In this document: positions 37,894 through 46,723 of the stretch, one piece after another
Layout of the letters: each line of letters begins with the position of its first letter
How positions within the stretch are numbered: the stretch's first letter is position 1
DNA from: Ureibacillus xyleni
GTDB lineage: Bacteria; Bacillota; Bacilli; Bacillales_A; Planococcaceae
Length of the DNA stretch: 64,000 bases
Direction: 5' to 3'
NCBI RefSeq assembly: GCF_900217795.1
Contig: NZ_OBMQ01000002.1
Coordinates: 299,025-363,024 of the forward strand
The notes under the pieces: model-generated
Database searches by the model: none
Told to the model about the DNA's origin: nothing
Seen by the model: only the letters and a program-made list of their open reading frames with translations
Position numbers and translations under genes: made by a program

Positions 37894-37927
37894 GCCTGAA
37901 TCAACGGGTTTCCTAGTCCCGACAGGC
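37894..37927 (-). promoter_or_regulatory. candidate structured leader of the carboxynorspermidine operon
   Basis: Between promoter and start, the minus strand folds as GCCTG/CAGGC (37927-37923 with 37898-37894) enclosing CGGG/CCCG, with purine-rich unpaired ACTAGGAAA in the loop and TTGATT on one side. It lies about 25 bases before the ribosome site. It does not match a riboswitch class that I know. Confidence 0.4.
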
Positions 37928-37951
37928 ATTGTATTGTAAACAATAAAACAG

Positions 37952-37980
37952 ATTATACAGAAATATATTTCCGGTATCAA
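37952..37980 (-). promoter_or_regulatory. sigma-A promoter of the carboxynorspermidine operon
   Basis: On the minus strand TTGATA (37980-37975), 17-bp spacer, perfect TATAAT (37957-37952). It predicts a leader of about 75 bases. Confidence 0.85.
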
Positions 37981-38154
37981 TCCATTTTCGACAAAATTTT
38001 TGTTAAAAATAGAAATTATTTAAGAGTTTAAATTTCTATTACAAATCATCATTATATAGGGTTAACAGAAAGAATGAAAATATTTATCATTCCTGAAATA
38101 AACAAAGGGAAAGTTATAAATTACTCAGAATAATTAAGGGAGTGGAAAAATTGA

Positions 38155-39189
38155 TTGGTGGGGATGATAGTGAGATTACAATCTTTTGATATACCTACAC
38201 GTACAATTGATGTTGCAGCAGGATCTATCATTATGGCAATGGGAATATTTATACTGGGAGCATTACACCAATTTCCGATTTTAGAAAAAAATTTCGGATT
38301 AATTTTCTCTGTTTTGTTAATACTGTTTTGGTTTATTATGCTTGGTTTTTTTGTTACCTCGCTATTCAATAAAGAATACCGCCTCAATCTTATTCATTCA
38401 CCAATCAGTAGTTTTGGTGTAGGGACGTGGATTGCAGGGACATCAGTAATTTGTATATTAATGATCAATCAAATGCCCGAATTATTTTTTATTATCCGTA
38501 TTTTAATTTATGTTAATCTATTATGTTGGCTGCTTTTTATATTTTTTTGTGGTTACCAATTAAAAAAGATTATTGTGATGCAATCTACAAAAGAGGTTCA
38601 TGGCGTAATCTTACTATCCACAGTAAGCACGCAATCAATTTCCTTATTATTACTAAACTATTTTCATAATATAGAAAGTCCCTACTTTGTTATTTTAATT
38701 ATTTGCATTGGAAATGTATTTTATTTATTTTCTATTGGCTTGCTTATTTTGCGGTTTATTTCAAAGTTTCATAAAATTCACGAATGGAAGAATACAGATT
38801 GTATCATTCATGGAGCACTTTCGATTACAGGTTTAGCAATGACCCAAACAGGTGTCTTTCCAGTACAAATATTAATGATTGTTTGGTATACAGTGTTTGG
38901 TTTGTTTATAGTTATAGAAACAATAGAAGTTATTAGGGGATATAAAAGAATTAAAGATTACGGAATTAGAAGGGGAATTTTCACGTATCATATTACACAA
39001 TGGGCAAGAAACTTTACGTTTGGGATGTTTTATTTTTTCACTTTCAATATAGTGAAGAGTTATTCAAATATAGAACCTTTTGTATTTCAGAAAAACTTTA
39101 TGACATGGCTAGGGTGGGTTGTGTTAATTTTATTAATTATAGAGGTTGGTTTATTGATTACATCAAAACTTCGGTGGGATATAGAATAA
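38155..39189 (+). CDS. TDT-like (TehA/SLAC1-fold) membrane protein
   Basis: A 344-residue protein with about ten transmembrane helices and little else. The pattern GSIIMAMGIFILGALHQF and PISSFGVGTWIAGTSVI resembles the tellurite-resistance/dicarboxylate transporter (TDT) group that includes anion channels. Similarity is moderate and the transported ion is unknown. TTG 38155, 8 bases after GGGAGTGG, is the best start; ATG 38164 is an alternative. Divergent from the carboxynorspermidine operon. Confidence 0.55.
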   Translation: MVGMIVRLQSFDIPTRTIDVAAGSIIMAMGIFILGALHQFPILEKNFGLIFSVLLILFWFIMLGFFVTSLFNKEYRLNLIHSPISSFGVGTWIAGTSVICILMINQMPELFFIIRILIYVNLLCWLLFIFFCGYQLKKIIVMQSTKEVHGVILLSTVSTQSISLLLLNYFHNIESPYFVILIICIGNVFYLFSIGLLILRFISKFHKIHEWKNTDCIIHGALSITGLAMTQTGVFPVQILMIVWYTVFGLFIVIETIEVIRGYKRIKDYGIRRGIFTYHITQWARNFTFGMFYFFTFNIVKSYSNIEPFVFQKNFMTWLGWVVLILLIIEVGLLITSKLRWDIE

Positions 39190-39232
39190 AACAGAGATCA
39201 ACTTGAAAAAAAGGATCTCTGTTTATTTTTTA
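39188..39232. terminator. bidirectional terminator
   Basis: AAACAGAGATC/GATCTCTGTTT with a 14-nt loop and T-run between convergent genes. Confidence 0.85.
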
Positions 39233-40609
39233 TTTACTTTTCAACGTCAACTTCGCCACAATCTCAACCCGTGCTGTTTGTGGGAACATATCCACAGGTT
39301 GGATATAGTCAACTTTATAGATTTTTGTGAGCTCTTGTAAATCCTTTGCAAAAGTGGATGGGTTACAAGAAGTATAAATAAATCGTTTTGGTTTAATTTT
39401 CATTACGGTTTTAATAAAACTTGGCGCTAAACCAGTACGAGGCGGGTCAACCGTAATAACATCTGGAATAAAGCCTTCTTTTCGCCATTTTGCTAGCCAT
39501 TCTTCGGCAGTTCCTGTATAGTAACGTGCATGTTTAAATCCATGGTTTCTTGCGTTTTTCTTTGCGTCATCCACACTTTCAGGTACAACATCCATGCCTC
39601 GAACTTCTTTAGAATGTGGGGCAAGCCATAATCCAATTGTTCCTACACCACAATAAGCATCTACTACTTTTTCTTTTCCAGATAAGTCTGCTGCTTTCTT
39701 AATTTCGTCATACAAATGTATAGTCTGTTCTGGATTTAGTTGGAAGAAAGCGCGGGATGATAAATCAAATGCAAGTTCCCCTAGATTTTCATGAATTGTT
39801 TCTTTTCCATGTAAAAGGATTGTTTCATCACCAAAAATGAGAGATGTTTTTTCTCGATTTATATTCTGTGTTATTGAAACAATACTTGGGTCGATTTTTA
39901 ACATTCGTTCAATTAATTCCTCTTTATGAGGGAGGTCTTTTCTCGTTGTTACTAAACATACTTGAGTTTCTCCGGTTTTAATCCCAGTTCGAACAACAAT
40001 CGTTCTTACTAAACCGTCTAGAGTTTTCCCATCATAAATTGTTATGTTTAGTTTTTGCAAAATTTTACGAGTCGCAACTGTAATTTTAGAAGTTAATGGG
40101 TGTTGCACAGCACAATCATTAATATTCAATAATTTATTTGTTCCCTCAGTAAATAGACCGGCGTAAACACGTTTACCTTCTTTGCGTACTTGGAAACTGC
40201 TTTTATTTCGATAGTGCCAAGGATTATCCATTCCTAACGTTGAACGAACTTCTACCGTCTCAGCTAGTGGTTTCACATATTTTTCTAGGGCTTGTACTAC
40301 CATATCTCGTTTCTCTTTTAATTGACCTTCATAAGTTAAATGTTGTAGTTGACAACCACCACATTCATCGTAAATAGCACATATTGGCTCTTGGCGGTTA
40401 TTTGAAGATTTGCGTATTTTTAAGATTTCAGCCTCTGCAAAATTGCGTTCTACTTTTGAAACTTTCACCGTAACTTCTTCACCTGGTAATGCACCTTTTA
40501 CAAACACAACATTACGTTTATAAAACCCTACACCTTCACCATTAATCCCTAATCTTTTAATCGTTAACGGAAATTTTTGACCTACTTCCATTAAAACTTT
40601 TTCGCTCAA
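39230..40609 (-). CDS. rlmCD: 23S rRNA m5U methyltransferase RlmCD
   Basis: A 459-residue TrmA/RumA-family enzyme. An N-terminal TRAM RNA-binding domain (about 10-70) is followed by iron-sulfur cysteines in [14 protein letters not shown], the SAM-binding [16 protein letters not shown], and the catalytic nucleophile Cys in [10 protein letters not shown]. In Gram-positives one such enzyme modifies both U747 and U1939 of 23S rRNA. Two relatives often coexist, so which paralogue this is remains uncertain. Divergent from the riboflavin operon. Confidence 0.88.
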   Translation of the reverse strand: MSEKVLMEVGQKFPLTIKRLGINGEGVGFYKRNVVFVKGALPGEEVTVKVSKVERNFAEAEILKIRKSSNNRQEPICAIYDECGGCQLQHLTYEGQLKEKRDMVVQALEKYVKPLAETVEVRSTLGMDNPWHYRNKSSFQVRKEGKRVYAGLFTEGTNKLLNINDCAVQHPLTSKITVATRKILQKLNITIYDGKTLDGLVRTIVVRTGIKTGETQVCLVTTRKDLPHKEELIERMLKIDPSIVSITQNINREKTSLIFGDETILLHGKETIHENLGELAFDLSSRAFFQLNPEQTIHLYDEIKKAADLSGKEKVVDAYCGVGTIGLWLAPHSKEVRGMDVVPESVDDAKKNARNHGFKHARYYTGTAEEWLAKWRKEGFIPDVITVDPPRTGLAPSFIKTVMKIKPKRFIYTSCNPSTFAKDLQELTKIYKVDYIQPVDMFPQTARVEIVAKLTLKSK

Positions 40610-40789
40610 ATTGCGTTCACGTCCTTTAATAAGTTCATTTAATCATTATAGCTGAGAGGCTATGTAAAGCAAGCGGAGATATTTCCCTTAGTATAATTAT
40701 GGTCATTTTTACGAATAATCGTAACAAAGTATTTTTTGATGGATTATATAGAAAATTCATGATATCTTTAATTCAAATTAAATAATAAT

Positions 40790-40914
40790 ATCCTTCGGGG
40801 TCGGGTGAAATTCCCAATCGACGGTGATGAAGAAATTCTAAGCCCGTGAGCTAATTTTTAGCAGGATTTGGTGCGAATCCAAAGCCGACAGTATAGTCTG
40901 GATGGGAGAAGGAT
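40790..40914 (+). promoter_or_regulatory. FMN riboswitch 1 (RFN element)
   Basis: A complete FMN aptamer closed by ATCCTTC (40790) with GAAGGAT (40908-40914), with the conserved GGGGTCGGGTGAAATTCCCA-type start, the GGTGATGAAG and AGCCCGTGAGC core, and GACAGTATAGTCTGGATGGGAGAAGG end. It binds FMN to stop transcription. It is followed by its own terminator (40978) but by no gene before the second aptamer. Confidence 0.97.
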
Positions 40915-40977
40915 GTAAAGTATTAAAATAATCATTTTTTAATGGTTTATTTAGTGATGCCATTTTACATTTCCTAT

Positions 40978-41009
40978 CAAAATCCCGATGTTTTTCGGGA
41001 TTTTTTTTA
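40978..41009 (+). terminator. terminator of FMN riboswitch 1
   Basis: Stem AAATCCCGA/TCGGGATTT with a 6-nt loop and eight T, 64 bases after the first aptamer and 29 bases before the second. Confidence 0.92.
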
Positions 41010-41037
41010 TTTAATTTAACAACTAAATATTTGTTTT

Positions 41038-41162
41038 ATCCTTCGGGGTCGGGTGAAATTCCCAATCGACGGTGATGAAGAGATTCTAAGCCCGTGAGCT
41101 AATTTTTAGCAGGATTTGGTGTAAGTCCAAAGCCGACAGTATAGTCTGGATGGGAGAAGGAT
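41038..41162 (+). promoter_or_regulatory. FMN riboswitch 2 (RFN element)
   Basis: A second complete 125-nt FMN aptamer, offset exactly 248 bases from the first and differing at about four positions (one in a J-region purine, others in the GTGCGAATCC/GTGTAAGTCC arm). All conserved cores are present. It lies directly upstream of ribE with its own terminator at 41298. About 135 AT-rich bases between aptamer and terminator form the expression platform. Confidence 0.97.
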
Positions 41163-41297
41163 GTGGCGCTTTTTGAAAAATTGTTTTCAAAAGGTTTATT
41201 TGACTATGCCTAAATTAAAACAGGCAAGTTTATTTGATTTCGTAAAAATTAAGTCGTGTATACACAAGCGAAATCTAGCACATATAACAATACTCCC

Positions 41298-41334
41298 AAC
41301 TTCTAAGGATTAATTTCTTTAGGAGTTTTTTTTA
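41298..41334 (+). terminator. terminator of FMN riboswitch 2
   Basis: AACTTCTAA/TTAGGAGTT (one G-T pair) with a T-run just before ribE. The overlapping ACTCC just upstream could pair alternatively. Confidence 0.8.
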
Positions 41335-41360
41335 TTAATTAAAAAGAGGTGAGTGAATGA

Positions 41361-41999
41361 ATGTTTACAGGAATAATTGAGGAACAGGGACGAGTAACTG
41401 CTATTCAAAAAGATGAAAAAAGTATGCAGCTAACAATTGCTACAAGAAAAATTGTTTCAGATGCAAACTTAGGTGACAGTATTGCAGTAAATGGTGTTTG
41501 CCTAACAATAACCCATTTCACGAATGAACAGATGACCGTAGATGTTATGCCTGAAACAGTAAAAGCAACGACTATTCACAGGCTTAAGATAGGTGATGTT
41601 GTTAATTTAGAACGAGCAATGAGCGCAAATGGTCGTTTTGGTGGTCATTTTGTTTCTGGTCATGTTGATGGCGTTGGAACTATTCGAAGTAAAAAGCCAG
41701 TGTCAAATGCGGTTTACATCGAGATTGAAATACCTAAAGAGTTAGCTGAAAATTGTATAGCTAAGGGCTCTATTACAATTGATGGTACAAGTTTAACCCT
41801 ATTTAAAGTGAGCGACCAGAGTGTAACGGTATCACTAATTCCTCATACTTATAGTGAAACAATTTTAGGTATGAAGAGTGTAGGAGATCAGGTCAATATC
41901 GAAACAGATATGCTAGGAAAGTATGTTATGCATCATTTAAGAAAAACTGAAGATAAATCGAATATAACATTGGATTTTTTACGACAAAACGGTTTTTAA
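41361..41999 (+). CDS. ribE: riboflavin synthase alpha chain
   Basis: A 212-residue enzyme that makes riboflavin from two lumazine molecules. The two lumazine-binding repeats are visible: [10 protein letters not shown], then [12 protein letters not shown] in the first, and [16 protein letters not shown] in the second. The [13 protein letters not shown] junction is conserved. AAGAGGTGAG precedes ATG. First gene of the operon after the riboswitches, where ribD is usually found in bacilli. Confidence 0.95.
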   Translation: MFTGIIEEQGRVTAIQKDEKSMQLTIATRKIVSDANLGDSIAVNGVCLTITHFTNEQMTVDVMPETVKATTIHRLKIGDVVNLERAMSANGRFGGHFVSGHVDGVGTIRSKKPVSNAVYIEIEIPKELAENCIAKGSITIDGTSLTLFKVSDQSVTVSLIPHTYSETILGMKSVGDQVNIETDMLGKYVMHHLRKTEDKSNITLDFLRQNGF

Positions 42000-42018
42000 A
42001 TTAGAGGTGGTGGTACAA

Positions 42019-42639
42019 ATGTTAAATACGATTGAAGAAGCTTTACAGGACTTAAAGGAAGGAAAAAACATCATTGTAGTAGATGATGAAAATCGTGAAA
42101 ATGAAGGCGATTTAGTTATTTTAGCGGAATTTGCAACTCCTGAAAATATTAACTTCATGGCTACATATGGACGGGGATTAATTTGTACACCTATAACAAG
42201 ACAGCTTGCAAAAAAGCTCGATCTGAATGCTATGGTGGAAAATAATACGGACAATCACCAAACAGCTTTTACTGTTAGTGTAGACCATATTGAAACAACA
42301 ACGGGCATTAGTGCATATGAACGTTCCTTCACTATTTTGCAAATAATTAATGATAATGCGAAACCAAGTCATTTTAGAAGACCGGGCCATGTTTTTCCAT
42401 TAGTTGCTAAGGACAATGGGGTATTGGAAAGAAGAGGACATACAGAGGCTGCTGTAGATTTAGCCCATTTATGTGGTTCTATCCCTGCTGGCGTAATATG
42501 CGAAATTATGGGCGATGACGGAACAATGCTACGTTTAGGCGGGCTAAAGGAATTTGCAAAAGTCCATAACTTAAAAATTATTTCAATTGAAGACTTAGTT
42601 CGTTACCGCACTAATAATGAAATTACTAAGACATATTAA
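42019..42639 (+). CDS. ribB: 3,4-dihydroxy-2-butanone 4-phosphate synthase
   Basis: A 206-residue single-domain enzyme that makes the four-carbon riboflavin precursor from ribulose 5-phosphate. The acidic metal-site loop is [28 protein letters not shown] and [12 protein letters not shown] follow. In B. subtilis this domain is fused to GTP cyclohydrolase II (RibBA); here the second domain is absent and the frame ends cleanly. ATG 42019 is chosen after GAGGTGG; GTG 42007 overlaps that site. Confidence 0.93.
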   Translation: MLNTIEEALQDLKEGKNIIVVDDENRENEGDLVILAEFATPENINFMATYGRGLICTPITRQLAKKLDLNAMVENNTDNHQTAFTVSVDHIETTTGISAYERSFTILQIINDNAKPSHFRRPGHVFPLVAKDNGVLERRGHTEAAVDLAHLCGSIPAGVICEIMGDDGTMLRLGGLKEFAKVHNLKIISIEDLVRYRTNNEITKTY

Positions 42640-42651
42640 AGGAGAATGAAA

Positions 42652-43119
42652 ATGGGAAAAATATTTGAAGCACATTTAATAGGTACAGATTTAAAAATTG
42701 GAATCGCTGTAGGGCGTTTTAATGAATTTATTACATCAAAATTGTTAGATGGTGCACTTGATGGTCTTAAACGTCATGGAGTAAAGGAAGAAAATATTGA
42801 TATTGCCTGGGTTCCAGGAGCTTTTGAAGTGCCATTTATTTCTAAACAAATGGTTGGAACAGGTAACTATGACGCAGTAATTGGTCTTGGCACAGTCATT
42901 CGTGGTTCCACTACTCACTATGATTATGTATGCAACGAAGCAGCAAAAGGAATTGCAAAAGTTTCACTAGATACAAATGTTCCAGTTATTTTTGGTATTG
43001 TCACAACTGAAAATATTGAACAAGCAATTGAACGCGCGGGTACAAAAGCTGGAAATAAAGGCTACGACTCAGCAGTTTCAGCAATCGAAATGGCAAACCT
43101 AAATAAAATGTTTAAGTAA
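42652..43119 (+). CDS. ribH: 6,7-dimethyl-8-ribityllumazine synthase
   Basis: A 155-residue icosahedral-family enzyme for the penultimate riboflavin step. It has [10 protein letters not shown], the [10 protein letters not shown] substrate loop, [15 protein letters not shown] with catalytic His, and [18 protein letters not shown] 42652 is chosen because AAAGGAG (42638-42644) is correctly spaced for it and too close to ATG 42646. Last gene of the operon. Confidence 0.95.
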   Translation: MGKIFEAHLIGTDLKIGIAVGRFNEFITSKLLDGALDGLKRHGVKEENIDIAWVPGAFEVPFISKQMVGTGNYDAVIGLGTVIRGSTTHYDYVCNEAAKGIAKVSLDTNVPVIFGIVTTENIEQAIERAGTKAGNKGYDSAVSAIEMANLNKMFK

Positions 43120-43120
43120 T

Positions 43121-43162
43121 TTCAAAAGGGATTTCTCCTAAAACTGAGAAATCCCTTTTGAA
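43121..43162. terminator. bidirectional hairpin after ribH
   Basis: A 17-bp perfect inverted repeat TTCAAAAGGGATTTCTC/GAGAAATCCCTTTTGAA between convergent ribH and pdaA. T-tails are short. Confidence 0.8.
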
Positions 43163-43954
43163 TTATTCCATTAAATTCTCCATTACTAAGTCATCCAAAG
43201 ATCCGAATGTGTACCCCTCTTTTTTCGCATCTTCTATGAATTTTGGTAAAGCATCTGCGTTATGTTTTGCTACTGTATGCAACAAAATGACAGCTCCAGG
43301 ATGTAATTGGGTCATAAGCTCATCATAAGCATATTCCCAGCCCACTGTTGAATCAGCGTGCCAATCTACAAATGCAGTATCCCAGAAAACATGAGTATAG
43401 CCATGGTCATTTCCTACTCGGATATCGCGTTCACTGAAAATTCCTTTTGGAGGTCGAACGTAATATGTACGCTCAATTCCAGTTAATTCCTTCAGTTTAT
43501 CATCGAATTTTTTCCATTCTTTTACTAATTCTTCATCAGATAGTTTGGACATGTCAGGATGTCCATAAGAGTGATTTCCTATTATATGTCCTTCTTTGAT
43601 CATTCTTTTTACTAAATCAGTAGCACTCGTTAAGTAATGTCCCGTTAAAAAGAAGGTAGCGGGTACTTTTTCTTTTTTTAGCGTGTCTAGAATGCTCTCT
43701 GTATAACCATTTTCAAAACCATTGTCGAAAGTTAAGTAAATTGTTTTTTTATTTGGATTGCCTCGATAAAAGGCGCCGTTTTCTTTCAAAATAGTTTCGA
43801 ATTTTGCCCCAGCATCTGCTGGCATTCCATCTTTTGATTTACTAAAGCCCCAATGATAGGAGTTTGCATTTGCGATTTCTGGTTTTACAAATGAAAATAT
43901 AAGTGTAGCAACAATTGCACATATGGCAAAGCCAAAAATGTGACGTTTCCACAT
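43163..43954 (-). CDS. pdaA: polysaccharide deacetylase PdaA (spore cortex muramic delta-lactam synthesis)
   Basis: A 263-residue secreted or membrane-anchored NodB-type deacetylase with an N-terminal signal/anchor (residues about 7-27). Metal and catalytic motifs are LTFDNGFENGYT (Asn variant typical of PdaA), HIIGNHSYGHPD, RPPKGIFSERD and ILLHTVAKHNADALP. It equals the length of B. subtilis PdaA, which deacetylates N-acetylmuramic acid during cortex synthesis and is needed for germination. Supports a spore-former. Confidence 0.92.
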   Translation of the reverse strand: MWKRHIFGFAICAIVATLIFSFVKPEIANANSYHWGFSKSKDGMPADAGAKFETILKENGAFYRGNPNKKTIYLTFDNGFENGYTESILDTLKKEKVPATFFLTGHYLTSATDLVKRMIKEGHIIGNHSYGHPDMSKLSDEELVKEWKKFDDKLKELTGIERTYYVRPPKGIFSERDIRVGNDHGYTHVFWDTAFVDWHADSTVGWEYAYDELMTQLHPGAVILLHTVAKHNADALPKFIEDAKKEGYTFGSLDDLVMENLME

Positions 43955-43983
43955 AATTAATTGCCTCCTTTTGTGTTATGTTG

Positions 43984-44039
43984 TGCGAAATTATCCGCAT
44001 TATGCGAATTTATTAATGTTAGTTGGCATAATGCGAAAT
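43984..44039. repeat. TGCGAAAT / GCATWATGCGAA motif cluster
   Basis: TGCGAA occurs at 43984, 44003 and 44032, and GCATTATGCGAA (43997) recurs as GCATAATGCGAA (44026). The cluster lies between divergent pdaA and recX. Spacing is irregular (19 and 29 bp), unlike the 21-bp arrays. Confidence 0.5.
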
Positions 44040-44092
44040 ACTCATCAAAAATGAAATAAAACGTGTATACTAACCAAAGAAGGAGTGATCCT

Positions 44093-44902
44093 ATGCCAGT
44101 TATTTCGAAAATAACCCGTCAAAAAAACAATCCAGAGCGCTATAATATTTATTTAGATGAAAAATACGCTTTTGCAGTGGATGAGTCTACATTAATTAAG
44201 TTTGGATTAACAAAAGGAAAATTACTCGAACAATTCGATATTGATGAAATTAATTATGAAGATGAAATTGCTAAGGCATTTAATCGAGCGATCCAATATC
44301 TAAGCTTTCAAATGCGCAGTGAATATGAAGTTAAGAAAAAACTTCTAGACGCTGGGTTTGGGGAATCTGTAGTGTTGGAAGCTATTCGTAAACTTGAGAA
44401 AATTGGATTATTAAATGATGAAACCTACTCAAAAGCATTACTTGAAACTAGAAAAAAAACTGCAAAAAAAGGTCCTCGCGCTATTAAACAAGATTTAATA
44501 AAAAAAGGAATTGATAAAGAAACCCAAAAGAAAGTGTTAGACTCCTTTACATATAATGAACAATTGAACATTGCAATGGATTTAGCAGAAAAAACTGTTC
44601 GAGCAAACAGCAAAAAAACACCAATGCAAATAAAACAAAAGGTGCAGGATGTATTGCTGCGAAAAGGTTATTCCTATTCAGTATTGAACGAAATACTTGA
44701 CCAAATTCACATTGAGCGAGAAGATGATGAATGGCAGCAAATGATGGATTCTCAAGGTGAAAAGATTTGGAGAAAATACGTTACCAAATTTACTGGCAAT
44801 GAACTTCACATGAAAGTAAAACAAGCCCTTTATCAAAAAGGTTTTCCTATAGAAATAATTGAACATTTTATTGAACAAAAGGAGACAGAAAACGATGAAT
44901 GA
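44093..44902 (+). CDS. recX: recombination regulator RecX
   Basis: A 269-residue RecA modulator made of tandem three-helix repeats. Family segments are RYNIYLDEKYAFAV, the QMRSEYEVKKKLLDAGF repeat, GLLNDETYSKALLETR, KGPRAIKQDLIKKGI and later repeats. Long form, as in bacilli. ATG 44093 follows GAAGGAGTG. It overlaps yfhH and heads the recX-yfhH-yfhJ block, as in B. subtilis. Confidence 0.92.
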   Translation: MPVISKITRQKNNPERYNIYLDEKYAFAVDESTLIKFGLTKGKLLEQFDIDEINYEDEIAKAFNRAIQYLSFQMRSEYEVKKKLLDAGFGESVVLEAIRKLEKIGLLNDETYSKALLETRKKTAKKGPRAIKQDLIKKGIDKETQKKVLDSFTYNEQLNIAMDLAEKTVRANSKKTPMQIKQKVQDVLLRKGYSYSVLNEILDQIHIEREDDEWQQMMDSQGEKIWRKYVTKFTGNELHMKVKQALYQKGFPIEIIEHFIEQKETENDE

Positions 44903-45224
44903 AAAAAGTTATGCAGAAATGAGTAACCAAGAACTTCAAGATGAAATTAGAAAGCTTCGAGAAAAGGCACGAAAAGCAGAACAGCTAGGAATTGTTAACG
45001 AATACGCTGTTTACGAACGAAAAGCATTAATGGCAGAGGCGTATTTAATTGATCCGAAAACAATCGTAGCTGGTGAAATGTACCGTATTCATGGAGCACC
45101 GGGTGAATTTTTTAAAGTGGAATATTTAAAAGGGCGTTTTGCGTGGGGATTCCGTTTAGGTGGAGAACGCTATGAAGAAGCATTACCGATTTCAATCTTA
45201 GCACCGATGAAGGAAGGGAAGTAA
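44895..45224 (+). CDS. yfhH: DUF1811 protein YfhH
   Basis: A 109-residue protein with an N-terminal coiled coil (SNQELQDEIRKLREKARKAEQLG) and a C-terminal beta domain (TIVAGEMYRIHGAPGEFFKVEYLKG, FAWGFRLGG). It matches YfhH, located next to recX in B. subtilis; function unknown. ATG 44895 follows AAAAGGAG and overlaps the recX stop. Confidence 0.9.
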   Translation: MNEKSYAEMSNQELQDEIRKLREKARKAEQLGIVNEYAVYERKALMAEAYLIDPKTIVAGEMYRIHGAPGEFFKVEYLKGRFAWGFRLGGERYEEALPISILAPMKEGK

Positions 45225-45225
45225 A

Positions 45226-45501
45226 ATGGCTTCGAATGAAATAATCGATAGTTTAACTCAAATGTTGGCCGACAAAAATCCTAATTTATCTGTAAATAAA
45301 GCTCGTACGTGGGTTGAACTACTTTGGTCTGATTTTGAATCTACCTACGCCAAAGCAGGCTATGATTATCGTGGGGCTGAATATACAGAAAGAATCATAA
45401 AACAATGGATTGAAAGCTACGGCGATAAAATTCATGAATTTGTTAGTAGAAATCCAAAGTATGCTCACTTTTTAGAAGAAAGTGATGACAATTTACACTA
45501 A
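45226..45501 (+). CDS. yfhJ: WVELL-domain protein YfhJ
   Basis: A 91-residue soluble protein with the eponymous KARTWVELLWSDFESTYAKAG motif and the YTERIIKQWIESYG segment. It matches YfhJ of B. subtilis, function unknown. ATG is one base after the yfhH stop, with GAAGGGAAG upstream. A 52-bp repeat locus follows instead of a clear terminator. Confidence 0.88.
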   Translation: MASNEIIDSLTQMLADKNPNLSVNKARTWVELLWSDFESTYAKAGYDYRGAEYTERIIKQWIESYGDKIHEFVSRNPKYAHFLEESDDNLH

Positions 45502-45517
45502 GGAACAAACTAGCTTT

Positions 45518-45689
45518 GATGAAGACCAAAACTGTGGTGAAATTTAGATAAAGTTGTGTTCATAATTTAGATGAAGACAAATATCACGGAGACAACAGTG
45601 GAAAATGGTATTCATACCGCTGATGAAGACAAAAATTCCGAGAAATAATTAATAAAAAAATGGTCTTCATAATTACCGATGAAGACCAT
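45518..45689. repeat. degenerate 52-bp repeat locus (family shared with 54987-55350)
   Basis: GATGAAGAC boxes start at 45518, 45570, 45622 and 45678: spacing 52, 52 and 56. Each unit ends in a TTCATAA box. The last junction forms a perfect inverted repeat, TGGTCTTCAT (45661-45670) with ATGAAGACCA (45679-45688). It lies between convergent yfhJ and yfhP and may also terminate transcription. Confidence 0.85.
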
Positions 45690-45736
45690 AATTTGCATTC
45701 TTAGGCATATTCGATTTGAGCCCACACAGTTTCTAC

Positions 45737-46723
45737 TTAGTCACTCGCTCCGATTTGAAGTTTCCGCTGAAGTTTATCTTCACTGAATATCCAACCAGTA
45801 TAAGAATTGACAATGTTTAAATCATCATCAATATGTGCTACTGCGACAAATGGATAACGGTCATTACTTCGGTAGCGTAGATCGATTAATCGTACTTCTG
45901 TTAAGCCACTCGCCAATTCTGAAATTTCCCATCGATAGATTGGCGAAAAAGAAACAAATGCTTGTAAATTAGTATCTTCCATTGCTTTGTCGACAATTGG
46001 AGTTTTTGGAATAGGGTGGATTTCAAACTTATCATAAATATTGATTGTTCTACCATATGCCATTCCTACATAATAATGGGTTTTCGATTTTGCAGCGATC
46101 CGCCAATTTAAAAAACGCATTGTTGGAGCAACGATAACAAAATCTTCATCTTGAATTGTATTGTGTACAGCTTTCTTCACTGCAGCTTGTAATGCAAAGC
46201 GTACAACATAATAAGCAATAATAATAAGATACATGATTGTAAATGTTCTCACTGGGTCAAAATTAAATACCCAAAGCAAAATTCCAATACAGTGAATACC
46301 AAATATTATTGGATCAAAGGTATTTATCACACCAAGAGCTACCCATTTTCTCGAAAACGGCCTAAGTGCTTGGGTCCCATAAGCATTAAAAATATCTACA
46401 AATACATGTAAAAATACGGCTAAAAATGTCCAAAGCCATAGATGTAAAACATTAGCTTCTTGGAAAATTATCGCCAAAATAGCAGTAATACCAATTGGCC
46501 ATAATAGGACAGCTGGTATAGAATGGGTAATACCCCGATGATGTCTTATATAAACTGCATTATTTCTAAGCTTTAATACTGTATCGACGTCAGGTGCTTG
46601 TGATCCGAGAAGAGTTCCCGCCATAACTGCTCCGAATGTCATTGAATGATTTGCCACGACAGGATCGACTAAAGCTAAACCACCTAATGCAACGCCCATT
46701 ACTAAATGTGTTCCTGAATCCAA
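45737..46723 (-). CDS. yfhP: membrane-bound metal-dependent hydrolase YfhP (YdjM family)
   Basis: A 328-residue protein. The N-terminal part has several transmembrane helices with metal-type histidines and aspartates: GTHLVMGVALGG, SQAPDVDTV, RHHRGITHS and HVFVDIFNAYGTQAL. The C-terminal 130 residues are a soluble beta-rich domain. It matches YfhP of B. subtilis in order and length. Divergent from mutY, as expected by synteny. Confidence 0.9.
   Translation of the reverse strand: MDSGTHLVMGVALGGLALVDPVVANHSMTFGAVMAGTLLGSQAPDVDTVLKLRNNAVYIRHHRGITHSIPAVLLWPIGITAILAIIFQEANVLHLWLWTFLAVFLHVFVDIFNAYGTQALRPFSRKWVALGVINTFDPIIFGIHCIGILLWVFNFDPVRTFTIMYLIIIAYYVVRFALQAAVKKAVHNTIQDEDFVIVAPTMRFLNWRIAAKSKTHYYVGMAYGRTINIYDKFEIHPIPKTPIVDKAMEDTNLQAFVSFSPIYRWEISELASGLTEVRLIDLRYRSNDRYPFVAVAHIDDDLNIVNSYTGWIFSEDKLQRKLQIGASD

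Noticed and set aside
36648..37943. Longer N-terminus for carboxynorspermidine synthase, from an upstream in-frame TTG
   Set aside because: It would translate the structured leader. The family start GKALIIGAGG lies at TTG 37871 with a ribosome site.
40915..41037. Remnant of a gene between the two FMN riboswitches
   Set aside because: Only 123 AT-rich bases containing a terminator; no coding similarity to ribD or any other gene visible.
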